Part shown: positions 21,013 through 33,712 of the stretch, piece after piece
Numbering within the stretch: position 1 is the stretch's first letter
How the letters are laid out: the number at the start of each line of letters is the position of its first letter
Source: Symsagittifera roscoffensis
Lineage: Eukaryota > Xenacoelomorpha > Acoela > Convolutidae
DNA: 64,000 nucleotides
Direction: 5' to 3'
NCBI RefSeq assembly: GCF_963678635.1
Contig: NC_087064.1
Location: forward strand, 66,333,548 to 66,397,547
Program-made: the position numbers and the translations under genes
Notes under the pieces: model-generated
The model's database searches: none
What the model was told of the DNA's origin: nothing
The model's input: only the letters and a program-made list of their open reading frames with translations

Positions 21013-21640
21013 CTACAGCCTTACGCATATTATCCTCTTCACGATCTTCGTATCATCTTCTGGCGCAAGATTTGTTCTGACCTTTGAGTTGCACGATAGT
21101 TCCCTGAATAGTTTCCTCGATACCGCATTTTTCTCAAGTTCTTCACCTCCATGTACTTCTTGTTCCTCCGAGTTGTACATTCCTGAGGAGGGATCTGTTT
21201 GTAGCTCCCTGTCGCGGTGTCTCGTCTTCTCCTCTGCCAGTATCATGCATGGACTATCTTGATCATCGCTGATCTTTTCCGAATCTTCATCCCATTCTTC
21301 ACACTCCCCGGAAAATTTCTCTTCACCAGTATCTTCTTCTTCTGTGGGCGTGGACCACTCCCCGGACTCTTGACCTAGTCCCAGGTGTTCAGCTTCTTTC
21401 TTAAACGCCACTTTCTTTTTCCTAGCCCGAGTCCGCTCAAGTATGTTATCAGGAATTTTGTCAACCAGTGACCGCACGACTTCTTTGCCATCAGTATTAC
21501 TTCCTCTTAAAAAGTCTGCGCTACCAACTGTTTCATTCCTTCGCAGTATCGTGACTTCCGGTTCCTCCCTACCCTTTCTTTCGTTCACGTGTTTATCATC
21601 TGCCAGTTTCTCAAGTAATCTCATCAAGTCTTCATTTATG
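21013..21640 (-). pseudogene. Post-RNase H tether of pol, right copy (undeleted)
   Basis: 204 open codons begin MRLLEKLADDKHVNERKGREEPEV. They are strongly acidic and serine/glutamate-rich (WSTPTEEEDTGEEKFSGECEEW), ending SCNSKVRTNLAPEDDTKIVKR. I know no domain for it. Its position between the RNase H end and integrase fits a species-specific tether. It shows what the left copy lost. Confidence 0.6.
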
Positions 21641-21656
21641 TGAGTATCTCCCGTTT

Positions 21657-21931
21657 CTACCTGGTTGAGATCATAGCCTTTTGCCTTGAGTGTCCAATCG
21701 ATCTCACTTTTAGTTCTTCTTTGCCCACGTAGATCTGCCTCACTAGATCTTCATCACATGTTATCATTGTTTTTGTATAGATCTTTATCCCATCTATATT
21801 TAACATCACCTCATGTGGACCATAAGCCTCTGTGTATCTGTTGTCAACACGGACTGACTTGCTGCCGCCTCTTGTGAGTAGCGCACTCAAGGCTCTAGAG
21901 GTCGTCTGAGGGCTTATAGCACTCAAGTAGT
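21657..21931 (-). pseudogene. Gag-protease linker, right copy, 5'-truncated
   Basis: It encodes LLTRGGSKSVRVDNRYTEAYG and MITCDEDLVRQIYVGKEELK, then the same jump to the tether as in the left copy (near 21,698). Homology to the left copy ends at about 21,931, so gag and any LTR are absent from this side. Confidence 0.7.
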
Positions 21932-22340
21932 GTGTTTGTGTGTATCTTGTGTGTATCTTGTGTACCCAATTGAGATACCGACAAAACTGTATATATTTAT
22001 TGACATTTATTTATACATATTGATTTTCAAACTAAACTAACAGACAGGAAGAAACTTTTTTTTATGCGAAGTAGAAAGAGTGTTACATTTTCTAATTGGA
22101 ACTCAACCTATATTTAGAGATTTGTTTTGACGGTCGCAGAATTCAAAAAGAGTTTGTAATAGTCGATGGAATGGTTCGTTTGGACTTTAAAAATACTCTG
22201 CTAGTGATGCAAAGAAAAATACAATGAAAGATTCATTTAAACTAGCATCTTTATAGGCAAGAAAACACAAGGACTTAGTTGTTTTTCAAAGGTCTTACAA
22301 TAATATTTTGAACTGGCTACAAAAGACAGATTTGGACATA
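21932..22340. other. No gene; junction with TG-rich repeat
   Basis: Directly at the end of the right arm lies a short TGTGTGTATCTTG repeat (21,931-21,972). AT-rich sequence without recognised content follows. Confidence 0.5.
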
Positions 22341-24239
22341 CACTAATGGATTGTGATATCCGAACCTCAGAATGTGTCAGATACTGTTCAAACATATTAT
22401 CAGGTGGACCGTCGATTTCCTATTTACCATCAAATAAGGCAAAAAAGACACCCATCTCGAATGAACGCGAAAAAATCATCTAGTGTAGCGACACATGGTG
22501 CAGTTGAACCCAACTCAGTTACGGGGCTTTTTTTGTATGCAAAAATTACACAGTCAAATCATAATAGTTGTTTATGACTGCTTGCTCAATGTAAACAACG
22601 ATAATGTGCCAGTTAGTATCCCAAACCTCAATGAACTCAAAAAAAGCGTACAAAGTTTCTTTCAATCCAAAAACGAGTCCTGAAAAAACGATATATTTTG
22701 CTGACCAGAGAAAAAAATCTTCTAATCCGATCTGTGTACTTTCTACTTTCTTTTTGCTTCAAGTATTTGACGGCATAGAAATGACAGCAAAAAAGTATTT
22801 TCTAAACTCGACGCATACGTACACCTGTTTCCAACTCCAAATTGTTTGATAGTTAATTCCATTAAATTTACAAAAAGCGCAACTATCATGTTTGAAAGAC
22901 TTGAGACCCCTAAATGCAAAAGAATCAAAAACGACAACAAAAGCAAAAGAAGTTAATACTCCATTCATACCAACTGAATCACCTATCGTTGCCAAAGTAG
23001 AAAACAATCCACAAGAACAAACTCTTAGTCTCACTGAAGATGAAGGAAACGAGACGGAAACATATGCTGAGCTTGCTGAGGCATCAATCACCAGACGTAG
23101 CCTGCTGCAATTACACCTCACGAGAACAAATCTAAGTGAGCAGAAAAAATTCTAGAAATTATTAAAAAGTTAGATCGAGTGAAAAAATAATGAAGAGCTT
23201 TTTGTTGATAAAATTTCAACCATCTTAGAGCATCCGATTGTCCGATTATACAACAAAAAACTAAAAATTTGTACAACCCTGCTTTCATACTGTTTTTGAG
23301 GTCAACAGAAGCAAAGAAACAGATGTTCCTCCACAAATTCCCCTTCATCACATACAGCAATTGTTTCACTCATGAAACCGTCAAGAGGCTTCAGTTCTAA
23401 AAGCATGATTAGACACAGAATCAGACGGACTGCTGCAGACAGTGAAAGATAATGGATAGCACAAAAACCAAGCGAGAAAGAAAACAAATTTTCGAAACCT
23501 ACGGAACGCCCGATAGTGATTGAGACTCTGCAACGACAGAGAATACAAAGCCGAAAACAAATAATGGTAATCTTACAGCACCTGAAGAAAAACTATTGAA
23601 AATAAGTTTTAAAAATATTGCTCTGATTTTGTTTGGCAGTGTAAAGAATGTAAAAGAGGAAACAAACCTTTCACGAAGTAAAGTAAAACAACTTTTTCAT
23701 TCATAGCCTGCATATACAAAATATCGATTGTTTCAATGCAAAGAACCACGCCTCATAATAATAAATTATGATATAGATGAAATATGATTAATTGACCTTC
23801 AGTAAGATTCCGTTAAAAACAATACCTATGTTATGGCCGCTATCTACAGGTGAATTCCTAAGAATTAAATTGTGCCACATCAACTGCGGAAGCATTCACA
23901 CAAATTATAAAACCAAATCAGCACAAAAACCCTGGGTAGATAAGGACACAGAAGATTTATGTGAGAAAAAGGGCATTGAAACCAATACAACAGAGAGAAA
24001 AATTCCGTTTTCGCGGAAAAGAATATTCGACGACAAAAAAATTGAAGTATTTGGAGGATGAATGGACTCCCTGTCACATTGATAAGCTTCAAAATCTTGT
24101 TAACACTATTAACACGAGAACAAACAGCGTTAACAAATTAGCCCAAATACAGTGACCAGACTAGACGTTGCACCTCTCGTCTAATTAAGAGTGTAACCAT
24201 AGCTGAAACTAGTTCGCCGACTAAAGCTCTACTTTGGTG
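22341..24239 (+). other. Degraded open frames upstream of the second Maverick relic
   Basis: Several plus-strand frames look like decayed protein but are unassigned. One is 22,353-22,577 (TVQTYYQVDRRFPIYHQIR). Another, 22,892-23,155, is threonine/glutamate-rich (TPFIPTESPIVAKVENNPQE, LTEDEGNETETYAELAEASI) and is followed by ISTILEHPIVRLYNKKL in another frame. A third is 23,961-24,155 (KFRFRGKEYSTTKKLKYLED, WTPCHIDKLQNLVNTINT). Their position before the integrase tail and structural genes suggests Maverick ORFs, but I cannot name them. No polymerase B, packaging ATPase or adenain-like protease motif was found. Confidence 0.35.
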
Positions 24240-24425
24240 GTTCTGTTAGAATGGAAAAAGTTGATATTTCTAATCGTGAAGGATATAAGCAACCCTTCAC
24301 TGACAAAGTTTTTGAAATATTTACCTAACCAACAAGAAATTACCAATTTATAGGCTCATCGACGCCGATAAAGACCCAATAGAGGGTAAAATTTCTGAGA
24401 GCCAAGCTATTTAGGGTATGGGAAA
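24240..24425 (+). pseudogene. Maverick integrase C-terminal tail, second relic
   Basis: Translation in successive frames gives REGYKQPFTDKVFEIFTYLTN, then LPIYRLIDADKDPIEGKISE. The first block aligns with the RKGYKxQFTDEIFEI tail seen at 500-580, and the second with the chromodomain-like last strand of the same integrase family. The catalytic core is not recognisable upstream. It is immediately followed by structural-gene remnants on the same strand, the same order as at the left edge. Confidence 0.55.
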
Positions 24426-24689
24426 AGGAATCATCAACCTAAGTCATATCTGACCATGTTAGAAGCATAAGAGGTTTAATTTCTTTTGCGCTGGTGTCAT
24501 CAGCCTCATTGAACAATTTAAGCGAATTTTAAAAATCTGTTACGCGAAGCTATCTTTCTATAAGTTGAACCAAGAATTACATTGAAAGAAAAAAAATTTC
24601 CCACTCATTTAAACAATTTAACGGACCTTGAAATAGTGTCTAACAAAAACGAAAAAACCAAAGCAAGCCTTCAAGTCACAAAAGTTAAA

Positions 24690-25060
24690 AGATAAAATGT
24701 CTTGATCATAGGATGCAGAGACAAACGAAATCACAAAACTGAATGGGACGAAATTGAGATTCAAAGAACTCAATGGGAAGATTGATCTTGATAATTTCAA
24801 TTATAGCATTGACCCCATTACCAAATTAAGTATCCAGTCATATCCACAGAACTCACACATCACAAAACCTCCTCTCGGACTATCCTGTTGAAATATCTGC
24901 TGGAACCCAATTTATGTTTAGCTACTTGGACATAATTCATTATCTGATTATGGGTGGCACCAAACACTGTTGCTAAAATTCCTTGATAGTAATCGACGAG
25001 TAGACCTTTACCATTTGTGGGAGGAGGAGGAAAAAATGTTTCGACTTGGAATTTTCAAAA
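24690..25060 (+). pseudogene. Maverick structural protein, second relic
   Basis: One frame reads LRFKELNGKIDLDNFNYSID and then PITKLSIQSYPQNSHITKPP. After a shift it reads ISAGTQFMFSYLDIIHYLIMGG and then TKH. YLDIIHYLIMGGTK is the counterpart of VYSDIIEYNIVGDTK at about 4,280-4,330 in the first relic. Frames are broken repeatedly. The two relics differ enough to be separate Maverick lineages rather than recent duplicates. Confidence 0.55.
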
Positions 25061-25109
25061 GTTATCTGATTGAGATTATAATTATGTGCTATCATACTCA
25101 AGCTACTAT

Positions 25110-25305
25110 GCAGCTTTTCTCAGGACATTACAGACAGCGACAAAAATTCTTTGGCGCTCTTGCTATGGGTATTGCGCAAACAGCACTTCAATTAGCTCGG
25201 ATATTTATAGTACCAACAGCCAAACGTAGAGGAAAAGAGTTAGTTATTGAAGCAGCACCCGAATTCATAGATATAACCTCGAGGAAACGCCGAAATGAGC
25301 CTTGA
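25110..25305 (+). pseudogene. Small basic Maverick protein, second relic
   Basis: It reads QLFSGHYRQRQKFFGALAMG, then IAQTALQLARIFIVPTAKRR and GKELVIEAAPEFIDITSRKR. This is a good match in layout to GHARQRGRSFGALAQ and VDAPEIGKVVIGRRK in the first relic. The frame is open to 25,305. The basic tail continues in another frame (MNKKTAKQKKLLIPKKL). A virion-internal or membrane-active role is inference from family position. Confidence 0.65.
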
Positions 25306-25429
25306 AAACACACTAAAACACAATCAAAAAGCAATGAAGAGCTGTACGTAGAAAATTTCGTATGAATAAAAAGACGGCAAAACAAAAAAAACTCCTCATT
25401 CCAAAGAAACTCAACTCCATTGAGAAGTC

Positions 25430-26448
25430 ACTTTTTTTCACCAGAGTGCAAAATGGTTTCTAGTTTAAGGCCAACTAAAGCCACTCACAGCGCAGTGGTT
25501 TTTTTGAAAAGCCCCCTTTACTCGTTACGTTTTATATTGCTTTTACGCAAAATGGTCCATCTTATTCACCTGATTGTTCCATGCTCGAATTTGTAGTTTT
25601 AGGAGATAGAAACATTTTTATCGATGTTGAACGAACTGAAGATTTTGGCACGCATCTTTCAAAAAATGGCAATGTCACGAGAACTGATGCTACAGAGGCA
25701 GTGCAACGAGACACACTAAATTTAGTCATTAAGCCCCTTTCATTTTCATTTCATGGAATGCACAAGGATCTGAATGGTAAAAACATTTCAACAAGGTATG
25801 CTATTTTTGCATGAAAAGTTTCATTGAGACCTTTTCTTCAAACTGAAATAATACAAAGAAAACATGGCCTGCTTGTCAGATATATAAATTATGAAGGTAT
25901 AAAATGTGAAGGCTGATGACGACGCGGAACGAAAACGGATCAAGGGAACTCTGTTCTTTTTTTAAATTGCTTGGGATTTCTGATTATGTGACAATCATCT
26001 AATCAGTGGTTCTACAATTAAATGTTCTCTGGGACGATCTCCTAATGACTTTGTTAAAATGTCCGAGCTTCGAGATAAACAATACCAAGTTCAAATCACC
26101 GAGGAAAGCCTATGTGGACCCAAACTGGCAGTAAAAAAATTTGTACTATCATCGTCAGAAAAAATTATGCTGAAAGAACAGCAAAAGACAGTTATTTTGA
26201 AGCTTTACCAAAAACATTTTTGGCTACAACTGGTGTACAAAACTGGCGACAAGAACGTGTCTTTGCCAAAAACCAGATTGTCGAATGACTTTGACAATGC
26301 TCCCGAATACAGCATTTTTGGTACACATCTAACAAACACGACAATCAATCAAAAACTTCGGCTGAGTGAAAAAAATAATTACCCAAACGGTCTAATTTTG
26401 GCAGTTATTCCTGTATCAAAGACTAATAACAAAAAAAGCATTCTGTAA
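25430..26448 (+). pseudogene. F54H12.2-like Maverick capsid-family gene, second relic
   Basis: Blocks in order are SYSPDCSMLEFVVLGDRNIF and IDVERTEDFG (25,555-25,650), then TKTDA-like and LNLVIKPLSFSFHGMHKDLN (to 25,814). YINYEGIKCEG, LLGDHLISGSTIKCSLGRSP and NDFVKMSELRDKQYQVQITE follow. Then comes LATTGVQNWRQERVFAKTRL, assembled across two frames around 26,220-26,280. The end is SIFGTHLTNTTINQKLRLSE and GLILAVIPV (26,059-26,448). The ATTGxQxWxQExVF block is a strong hallmark of this family. Stops and frameshifts throughout show it is dead. Confidence 0.65.
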
Positions 26449-29400
26449 CACGAATTCTAAGCTCAAGATTTTTTTTGAAATAATAACAGGAAAAGGTTTT
26501 CAGACTGTAAAAAATCATAACAATAGGTTTCTAACGAATTGTTCAATGGTTAGTTTTTCTTTTAGTTCAGTTTGAGTTTGAATGAATCGAGTCTGAGAAG
26601 CAAAGTAAGGCAAATGCTCCCGCACCACAAATGTTTCTGCATCGAAGCTCCGCCAAATTAAAGGCTGTTAGTCGAGTTGTAAGTTGTTGTGGAAAGTGTA
26701 TTCATTTCACCGGTCGGAGTTTTGATTATTTTTCACTTTTGAAAAATTATCAGCCCAGCAAATTATTTTTTTGAAGTGTTATTATTCGAACTGTGAATAA
26801 ATTTTTTTTCCCTGAAAAAATATCAGGAAAAGCTTAAAAAACAGTCTTAACTAAATTACCCTGATGGCAAGCATGGTATCTCTTTGACGTGTAAAATCTT
26901 AGTGTAATATCTTGAAATTATCATGAAAAAGCGCCATGTGGTTTCATTGATATATATATATATATATATATATATATCTTCAAAGCCTCTTAAATACTTC
27001 TTTTTATTGTCCAAGTCCTGAAAACCTATAGAACCTTTACACACCCAGTTTCATAGTTTTTCACAAAACCCTAGACCACTGCCAAAAAAATGAAAAATTG
27101 ATCGTTAAACTAGAACTATCCATTACTCTATATCAATCTCTCGAAGTCAATCTGAACAAAAATATTCATATTGAACAGAAATCAACAAGCTTATCTCATT
27201 GGTGGTAATTCCAATGAAAGTCAACTTATATAAACCTTCTGAGAGAGTAAGGTTTTACCAAACTTACTACAGCATTTCTGTAGTAGTGGTTCAATCCGAA
27301 AAAAAAATGCGTCACCGAAAACAAGTCCTTTAAACGATCTTGATCCAGAAAGCAGAGAACACAACGAGTGGGTCATTAAGAACCCCATGATGGTACTCTT
27401 TTATCTTATTGATCAAATTGGCATCCTCGGAAGAGAAAGAAAAAGGTTCTACGAGAACTTTTGTGTCACTTAAACCTATCACTCGTTGAAGCGCTTTGAT
27501 ACTCAAGACCCTACTTGCTCTGAACGTTCTCCATGAAACATACTCATTGACTACGATTGTCAATAAAACCTCATATACAAAAACTTGGAAAGATCTTTTA
27601 GAAAATTAGCAGAGCAAGAATGCTATTGCAGTTTTGAGTCGATTCAATCGCCAGACTCAACAGAAAAAGACGTAAGTCAGCAGACGTACCAAACCCCAAT
27701 GAAAACGGTTATTTTTACAAACACTCAGCAACAGCAGCAAGCTTGTTCTTCTTCCAGCAGACAAATTCCCACTGCTCCAGATTTAGTACCCAAGATGCCA
27801 CCCATCACTGCCCGCTAAGGGCAAAAAAAAATTGCAATCAAGAGATCTCAGAAACTTACAAATTTTGTTTCCACCAAGTGAATAACAGTTTGGAATTTCT
27901 TGATTTAGTTTCAATTGTTTTCTTTTCAAATCCTCGTGGCTTATTTTTTGCAGTTTTTTGTTCACTTTAAAAATTTCTCCGAATTTTTTTCAAGATTCTT
28001 TAACAGAATGAACACTCAAAAAAACAATAGTTTTTATGTTTTGTTTTGTACTAATAACAGTTAAGAGTCTCAACATTTTGTTTAAAAACAAATATTAGCA
28101 TCAAAAATTGTTCCTTCTCTTTGAACAGTAGTAGGTGACCAAGGTGACGAGAAGTAGGCGACCAGTAGTAGATGACTTTGCATAGTAGTAGGTTGGCCAG
28201 TATGCCAAAAATTAACAGTTTTTTTTTAGTTCAAACAGCAATCAAGAAAAAATAATCCTTTTTTCTATGTCAAAAAACCATCAAAAATTAATTTTTTAAC
28301 ATAGATTTTGTCCCATATTAACGATGTAATGTTATTACAGCCGCTGAAACTCGCAGCAACTTAATACAATGCTTTTTGAAATGAGATTTTTGAGATATTC
28401 GAAATTCGTTAAGAATCATCCTTGGCTAAGTAAGTGACTTTCTCTATGAAAACATGCTTAAAAACAGAAGAAAACGAAGTGTGTTGGTTTTTGAAAGCAC
28501 TGCGAATCCACTGAGTCAAGGTCCTTTTCACTCTGGAAATCAAACCGTCTAAAAAGAGCTGAAACAACGCACAGGACTGAACAGATACCTGAATCAGTGA
28601 AAAAAAAAACGTTAAACAGATTTATATTGAAACTAAAAAATGAAACCTAAAAAACATAAGTTACTTGACATAGTAAAGCCCTAAACTTGCTTACAAAAAC
28701 TGAAACGTTTGACGGATGCGGTAAACCTTTTGTTGTTAGATTGAGCTATTAATGAAAACTATCAAATTTATCAATTACAACTTAATCCACATCAATTTGA
28801 AACTCAATCGAAGCCTGTCAGTTACAGTAACCCTTTTATCGATCACGTTGGAGACGCTCCCTCCTTTCGTTCACAGTCTGAGCTATGTTGACCGCTCAGC
28901 TGTTGACTAACCACACTCGATGCAAAGCTTCAATTTACTCTACTGGTCTTAAGCCTACTCGGCTGAGGCCATTTGGAAGCCAGAGCCAAAGAATTGTTTG
29001 AAGCTAAAAAAATTGGTTGAGAAACTTCTTTGTTAATTCTGAAAAATTGGTTGATTTTTGAGACTCTTAATATTTATATAAAATATTTTGAATTTGAATC
29101 TTTGATATAACAGCGTACAAGAACAAGATGGGATTACTCTGTCGAATCTATTGTTAAATCTATAATTTAAACAAATGATAGAGAAATTTTGAAAATCTGA
29201 ACAAATTGAATTGCAGTCATAAAACAAACAAAAAGTCAAAATTTTTTTGACTTGCAGAACAGTATCTGCCAAAATTGAATTATAATTCTTGCCTTCCGGA
29301 ACTTCAAGTTTCACGATGAAAAACCTCAAAAAGTCTCGAAAAGAAGGTGAGTCGGAACAAGGAAGAATTTGTCTCTAAGATCTGAACGTGATCGAACATG

Positions 29401-29745
29401 ATAGCGCGTATGTTGTCCATAAGCAAAGCGCGCACTGTTTGCCGGCACGGGATGTGAATCGATAAATTCTCACTTCTATTTAACCTGTTGAGATGACAGT
29501 GTATACAATCTTGTGCCCAGAGAAAACGAATTGGAGTTGTTAGCGTTATTTTTGGTTGAGAGAGAACATATCGAACAACTGTACATCAAGATACAATGTA
29601 TGAGCCTCAAAAAGCTCAGTTTTTAGCAGCAATAACTGTTGAAAAAGAAAAAGCAGATGGCACTGAAAAAAGTACTAGCCATCATCGCCAATTATAAAAT
29701 GCTAAATGGGGACGTCCAAAGATGCACACATGACCAACTCTATGA
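26449..29745. other. AT-rich region, no supported gene
   Basis: It contains a (TA)n microsatellite at about 26,949-26,977. A plus-strand frame with a short glutamine run lies at 27,585-27,818 (NTQQQQQACSSSSRQIP). A small AGTAGTAGGTGACC-type repeat patch lies at 28,128-28,200. A stretch at 28,800-28,990 is visibly less AT-rich but has no open frame. None supports a gene call. Confidence 0.45.
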
Positions 29746-30045
29746 TTGCGTAGACCAGATTTTGTCTACTGTCCGTCAATATGTCTCATGATAACGACTG
29801 AAAAGTTCGCAGCATTGAAAATGGTGAACGGTGAATCTGCGCCGATTTTCAAAAAAAAGTACCAGCCGATCTTCGGAAAAACAACTGCTTCTTCTCGATC
29901 ATTTGCAATTATGAAGACAATAGTTCTTTTGAATTTCGTTTTGTTGCTGACTATTATCTGCTGTATACTATTCGTAGGCAGGACTTTTTTCAAAAATGGG
30001 TTTTTTCAATCGCCGCAGAAATCCAAGAGCGCACAAGCTAAATGA
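29746..30045 (+). CDS. Unrecognised short open frame with one possible membrane segment
   Basis: 99 codons, unrecognised. Residues about 60-85 (TIVLLNFVLLLTIICCILFV) are long and hydrophobic enough for one membrane span, with basic residues on both sides. There is no other support, and in AT-rich DNA such a run can arise by chance. Confidence 0.2.
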   Translation: MRRPDFVYCPSICLMITTEKFAALKMVNGESAPIFKKKYQPIFGKTTASSRSFAIMKTIVLLNFVLLLTIICCILFVGRTFFKNGFFQSPQKSKSAQAK

Positions 30046-33000
30046 TTTGGTGACTTTGGTTTGTCTACACAATGGGACTACCGGCTATTGGACGCTTCGA
30101 AAATCTCAATGAAGTGCAAGTGAATAATGTCTTCATTTTAGTTCACAGAGTTTTGGCAGTTTTTTGATGCAATTTTCAAAGTTGGCGCAAACTTATATCT
30201 AAAACTATCAAGATAAAGTATTAGCTGTACATTCGTTGAAGAATTATTATGATAACCATAGTTCAGTATTTAAAAAATCATTCAAAATTTTTCCTTCGGT
30301 AAAATGAAAAAAAAAATTATATTTTACCATTGAGAGCTTCGAAACATCGGTCCAATTCTGTTGTGGATCAGCTGCTTATTAACGATATAGGCATGACAAG
30401 GTGAGACTTACGAGATGATAAAAATCTTGAATAAACTAGCCAGCAAAATGCAGAAAGGAAAACTCAGATCAAGAAACTCGCTCTGCCGCAACTGTTTCCA
30501 CCGGTGTTCATCTGTGAAATGACCTGAACGAAACGAGTTATTCTGCATGGGGAATGAACTAGCAATTGTTACTGTGCCAGATGGTAACATGAGCAGTGTG
30601 CGCTAGCAAAACAGTGCTGCCCGAAACTAATGCCTACTGGCCGTTTACTTTGATATAGAGTCTGTGTTGGAGAAGGTGGAAACAGTGAGAAAAACATACC
30701 TGCTAGAGTGTAACCGTTCTTGAAAAACCTAAGCCCAGCAAATTTTGATTTGTTGTTATGGAAGCTGGAAATCCACAAGGGCAATTTTTTTCACTTCCTT
30801 GAAGGTGAATGTGACGATTAAATGTGTTCAAATGCTAGATGTTTTGGCTCATTACCTTCATGATGAAAGCGAAGACATCCGAGTTATTTGCGAAGCACTA
30901 CTAATCTCGAAGCCAGTGAAAATTGGATTTTCCAAAAAGATGCTGTATGATAAGCACTTTTTTAATCGGATTTTTTTTCCTAAATTATTTTCATTTTGTT
31001 TCACAACCAATTAGCACAGTTTATAGCAGTTTTCGTTGTATGAGATCAACTTCAGCATCAAAACATTTGTTTCGGATAAAATAGCTTATTGTACAATTGA
31101 TGAACGCGTTTGTTCAGAATGCGTTCTTTCCATTTGAAAAAAAGAAAATGAAATAGAAAATGTTTTTTTTTCACAAACTCGTTTCAGCGCTCAAACAAAC
31201 CTTTAACGGAAGTTCTGATATTTTTTGTCTGTAACATAGGCCAAGCAAAGTTTTTACGCAAGAATCCAAAAATGAAAATAAAAAGCTAATTTTTTGTACA
31301 ATTAGTGATATTTGTTTTCATATCCTAAGACAAATCTAAGTCACTAAAATTTTTTTCGATACTACTGAAATTTTTCGGTAGAACTTTTCTAGCCTAAAGA
31401 AATTGGTGTGAAAACTAAAGTCTTAATTTACTTTACAATTTTTTATACAATTTATCTGTGTGGTAGTTGGGTTAGAAATCTTCAAATGTTAGAGATCTCA
31501 TGTATGTTTATGGAAGCAGATCTTACGTTAAAAATCTTGATTATTGTTTTTCCAATCAAAACACAGCAATTAGTAACTTTAAGAAACTTTTATTTTTTGT
31601 GGTTTAAAATACAGAAACAAGGCTAATCATAGTGTTCCTTTATATGGGAAAAATGCTTGTTTACAGTTTCATAGCATAAACAACTTGCTCGTGCTATTTT
31701 CATACAGTTTTTTATGATGGAGAACATGGCATTATCTATTATTTATCTCCATACTTAGAGAGAAATGGCTTATATTGAGTTTTTATAGCCTATAAAAACT
31801 GCTTATCATACTATTTTCATACATTTTTTATGCAATTGTTGTAAGTTATGTGAAGAACGATTTTTTACATAGTATAAGTTTGTATGAAAAGCGTTTTCGT
31901 CAAACCGGGAAATGACTTAGTCACTGCATTAAATCTAAAATGAGCACAATTTTTAGGTCTGGACATCACTGATGATGGCATTTGACGTCAAAATGAGAAG
32001 TTTCAAGTTGCTTAAGTTGATAAACTGGGATACGACGTCAAAATGAAACATTTTAATCCATTCAAATTTTTTCATGGATTAACTTGTTGTAACGAACTAG
32101 TTGCTGGTTGATTAAATGTTTGATTTTTTGGTTGCATGAAATAGGCAATTTTTGATTGATGAACGCTTAAACTCTTTGACCAAAAAAATATTACCAAAAA
32201 TTTCTAGCTGTTAACAATTTGGTTGCACAACCTCTCAAATTTTGAAATAAGTTTGACCGTTAAGCTGAAGTTCATTAAAAACACAAATTAGTTCAACTTG
32301 TTGGCAATCTTTTTTTCAGTCAACGAAGTTAATCAAACTGAAATTGCTCATTCTGACGTTCGGATTCCAGTTTATCACAGATTTCTACACGTAAAAAGGG
32401 GCGTCCAAAAAATTTGGTTCATTTTGATTTTTTTTTGCAATTTTAACATTCGGTTTCAATTTCAAATCTTATTCTCAGTCTCAAATCAGCAGTGTTTCAG
32501 AAGTTTTGAACGTTGTCAGATAAATCTGTTACAAACTATAGGAAATAGCAAAATTTTGGAACAGACATATTTATTTAAAAGAACTATCAGACAATTTTTA
32601 TAAGCACAATATAATTTTAATGGGACATTAAAGCAAATATAGTTAATGCCATAATGTCGGCAATTTCGATGACCCTGAGCTACTAAATAGGGCAAAATTA
32701 TATAATTTTTGGTTAATTAATTTTTTGTAAACACTTTTTTAAATGACTGAGAAAATGACTGCTAAAATTCGACGTCGAAATGAGCTTTTTTTTATCGTAT
32801 TTCACTTCGTTCACATTCATTTATTGACCAAAAAGATACATCCAAGAGTTTGGCATTGACTGTTTATTGTTTGCAGCAAAAAGTTAAAACAATAAGAGTT
32901 CATGAAATAAAGTTATCTGCCAGTTTTGAGTAATTTTTGCAAGTAATTTTGAGTTTTTAAGTGACCTTGAGTCATAATTTATGTCCGAAAAAGTAGTTTC

Positions 33001-33400
33001 TTCATGCAAAAATTTTGCAAATCATTTGAATTTTTGATTAAATTTGTCTTTTCTAACTTTTGCAGCTCTGCGTACTTTTTGTCTGAAATGTTAATATTTG
33101 CATGCATATATTTTCGAAACACTTCAATTTCTCTTTCCAATTAACTTTGACTGACCCATTTTTGGTAGCTCTCTATAATTTTAGCAAATTATTCTGACAG
33201 ACAAAGTTAGTTTAAAAGGGTATTTGACCCTTGTTTGGAAAAAGGATTCATGCAAAAAACCAATTTGTAATACCAAATTTGAATATCAAAGTTTTGCCTG
33301 AAACATCAAAATTTCATGAAGTGCTTTCCTCAGTTCTGTGTTTCCGAACTTTTAGCAACTCATTTATATATAATTATGCGAATGTGTGTGCCTTGTGAAT
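30046..33400. other. AT-rich region, no supported gene
   Basis: Nothing coding that I can support. Weak internal repeats are present. GACGTCAAAATGA recurs at about 31,986 and 32,035 with a variant near 32,770, and ATTTTCATACANTTTTTTATG occurs at about 31,697 and 31,811. Confidence 0.45.
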
Positions 33401-33504
33401 TGTAAGTGGATTCCTCAACAAGTGAGCTCTCTTTGTTATTCTTCTGTTCTTTCATTTTCTTAGAATGTTCCGACAAAAAGTTAGTTACCAAATTTAAAAC
33501 TTTG

Positions 33505-33712
33505 TCTCTTAAATCCAGGAACCTTCAGACACACAATTTTGTTGCGCCTATCCAGTTTAATCTTTTAATGACAAACACAAGTTTGGCGGCGTAATAATAC
33601 ATAAATTTAAAAATTTATCTTTTGAATTCAGGAACATACAGACACAAAAAAATTTTGCGCCTATCCAGTTTGGCCTCGTAATGATGAACACAAATTTGAC
33701 CTCGTAATGATA
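33505..33712. repeat. Imperfect direct duplication, related to the 42-45 kb array
   Basis: Two neighbouring segments both read ATxCAGGAACxTxCAGACACAxAA, then GCGCCTATCCAGTTT and AATGAxxAACACAA. A similar block (GAATCCAGGAACATACAAATACAAAATTGTGCACCTA) recurs once per unit in the tandem array at 42.3-45.9 kb. Confidence 0.55.

Larger units (their letters stand above)
17253..21931. repeat. Right arm of large inverted repeat
   Basis: It matches 12,007-16,379 in reverse. The inner boundary CTCAAGATCCC at 17,253 pairs with the last bases before the gap. The outer boundary is at about 21,931, after which a short TGTGTGTATCT-type repeat begins. Confidence 0.9.
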
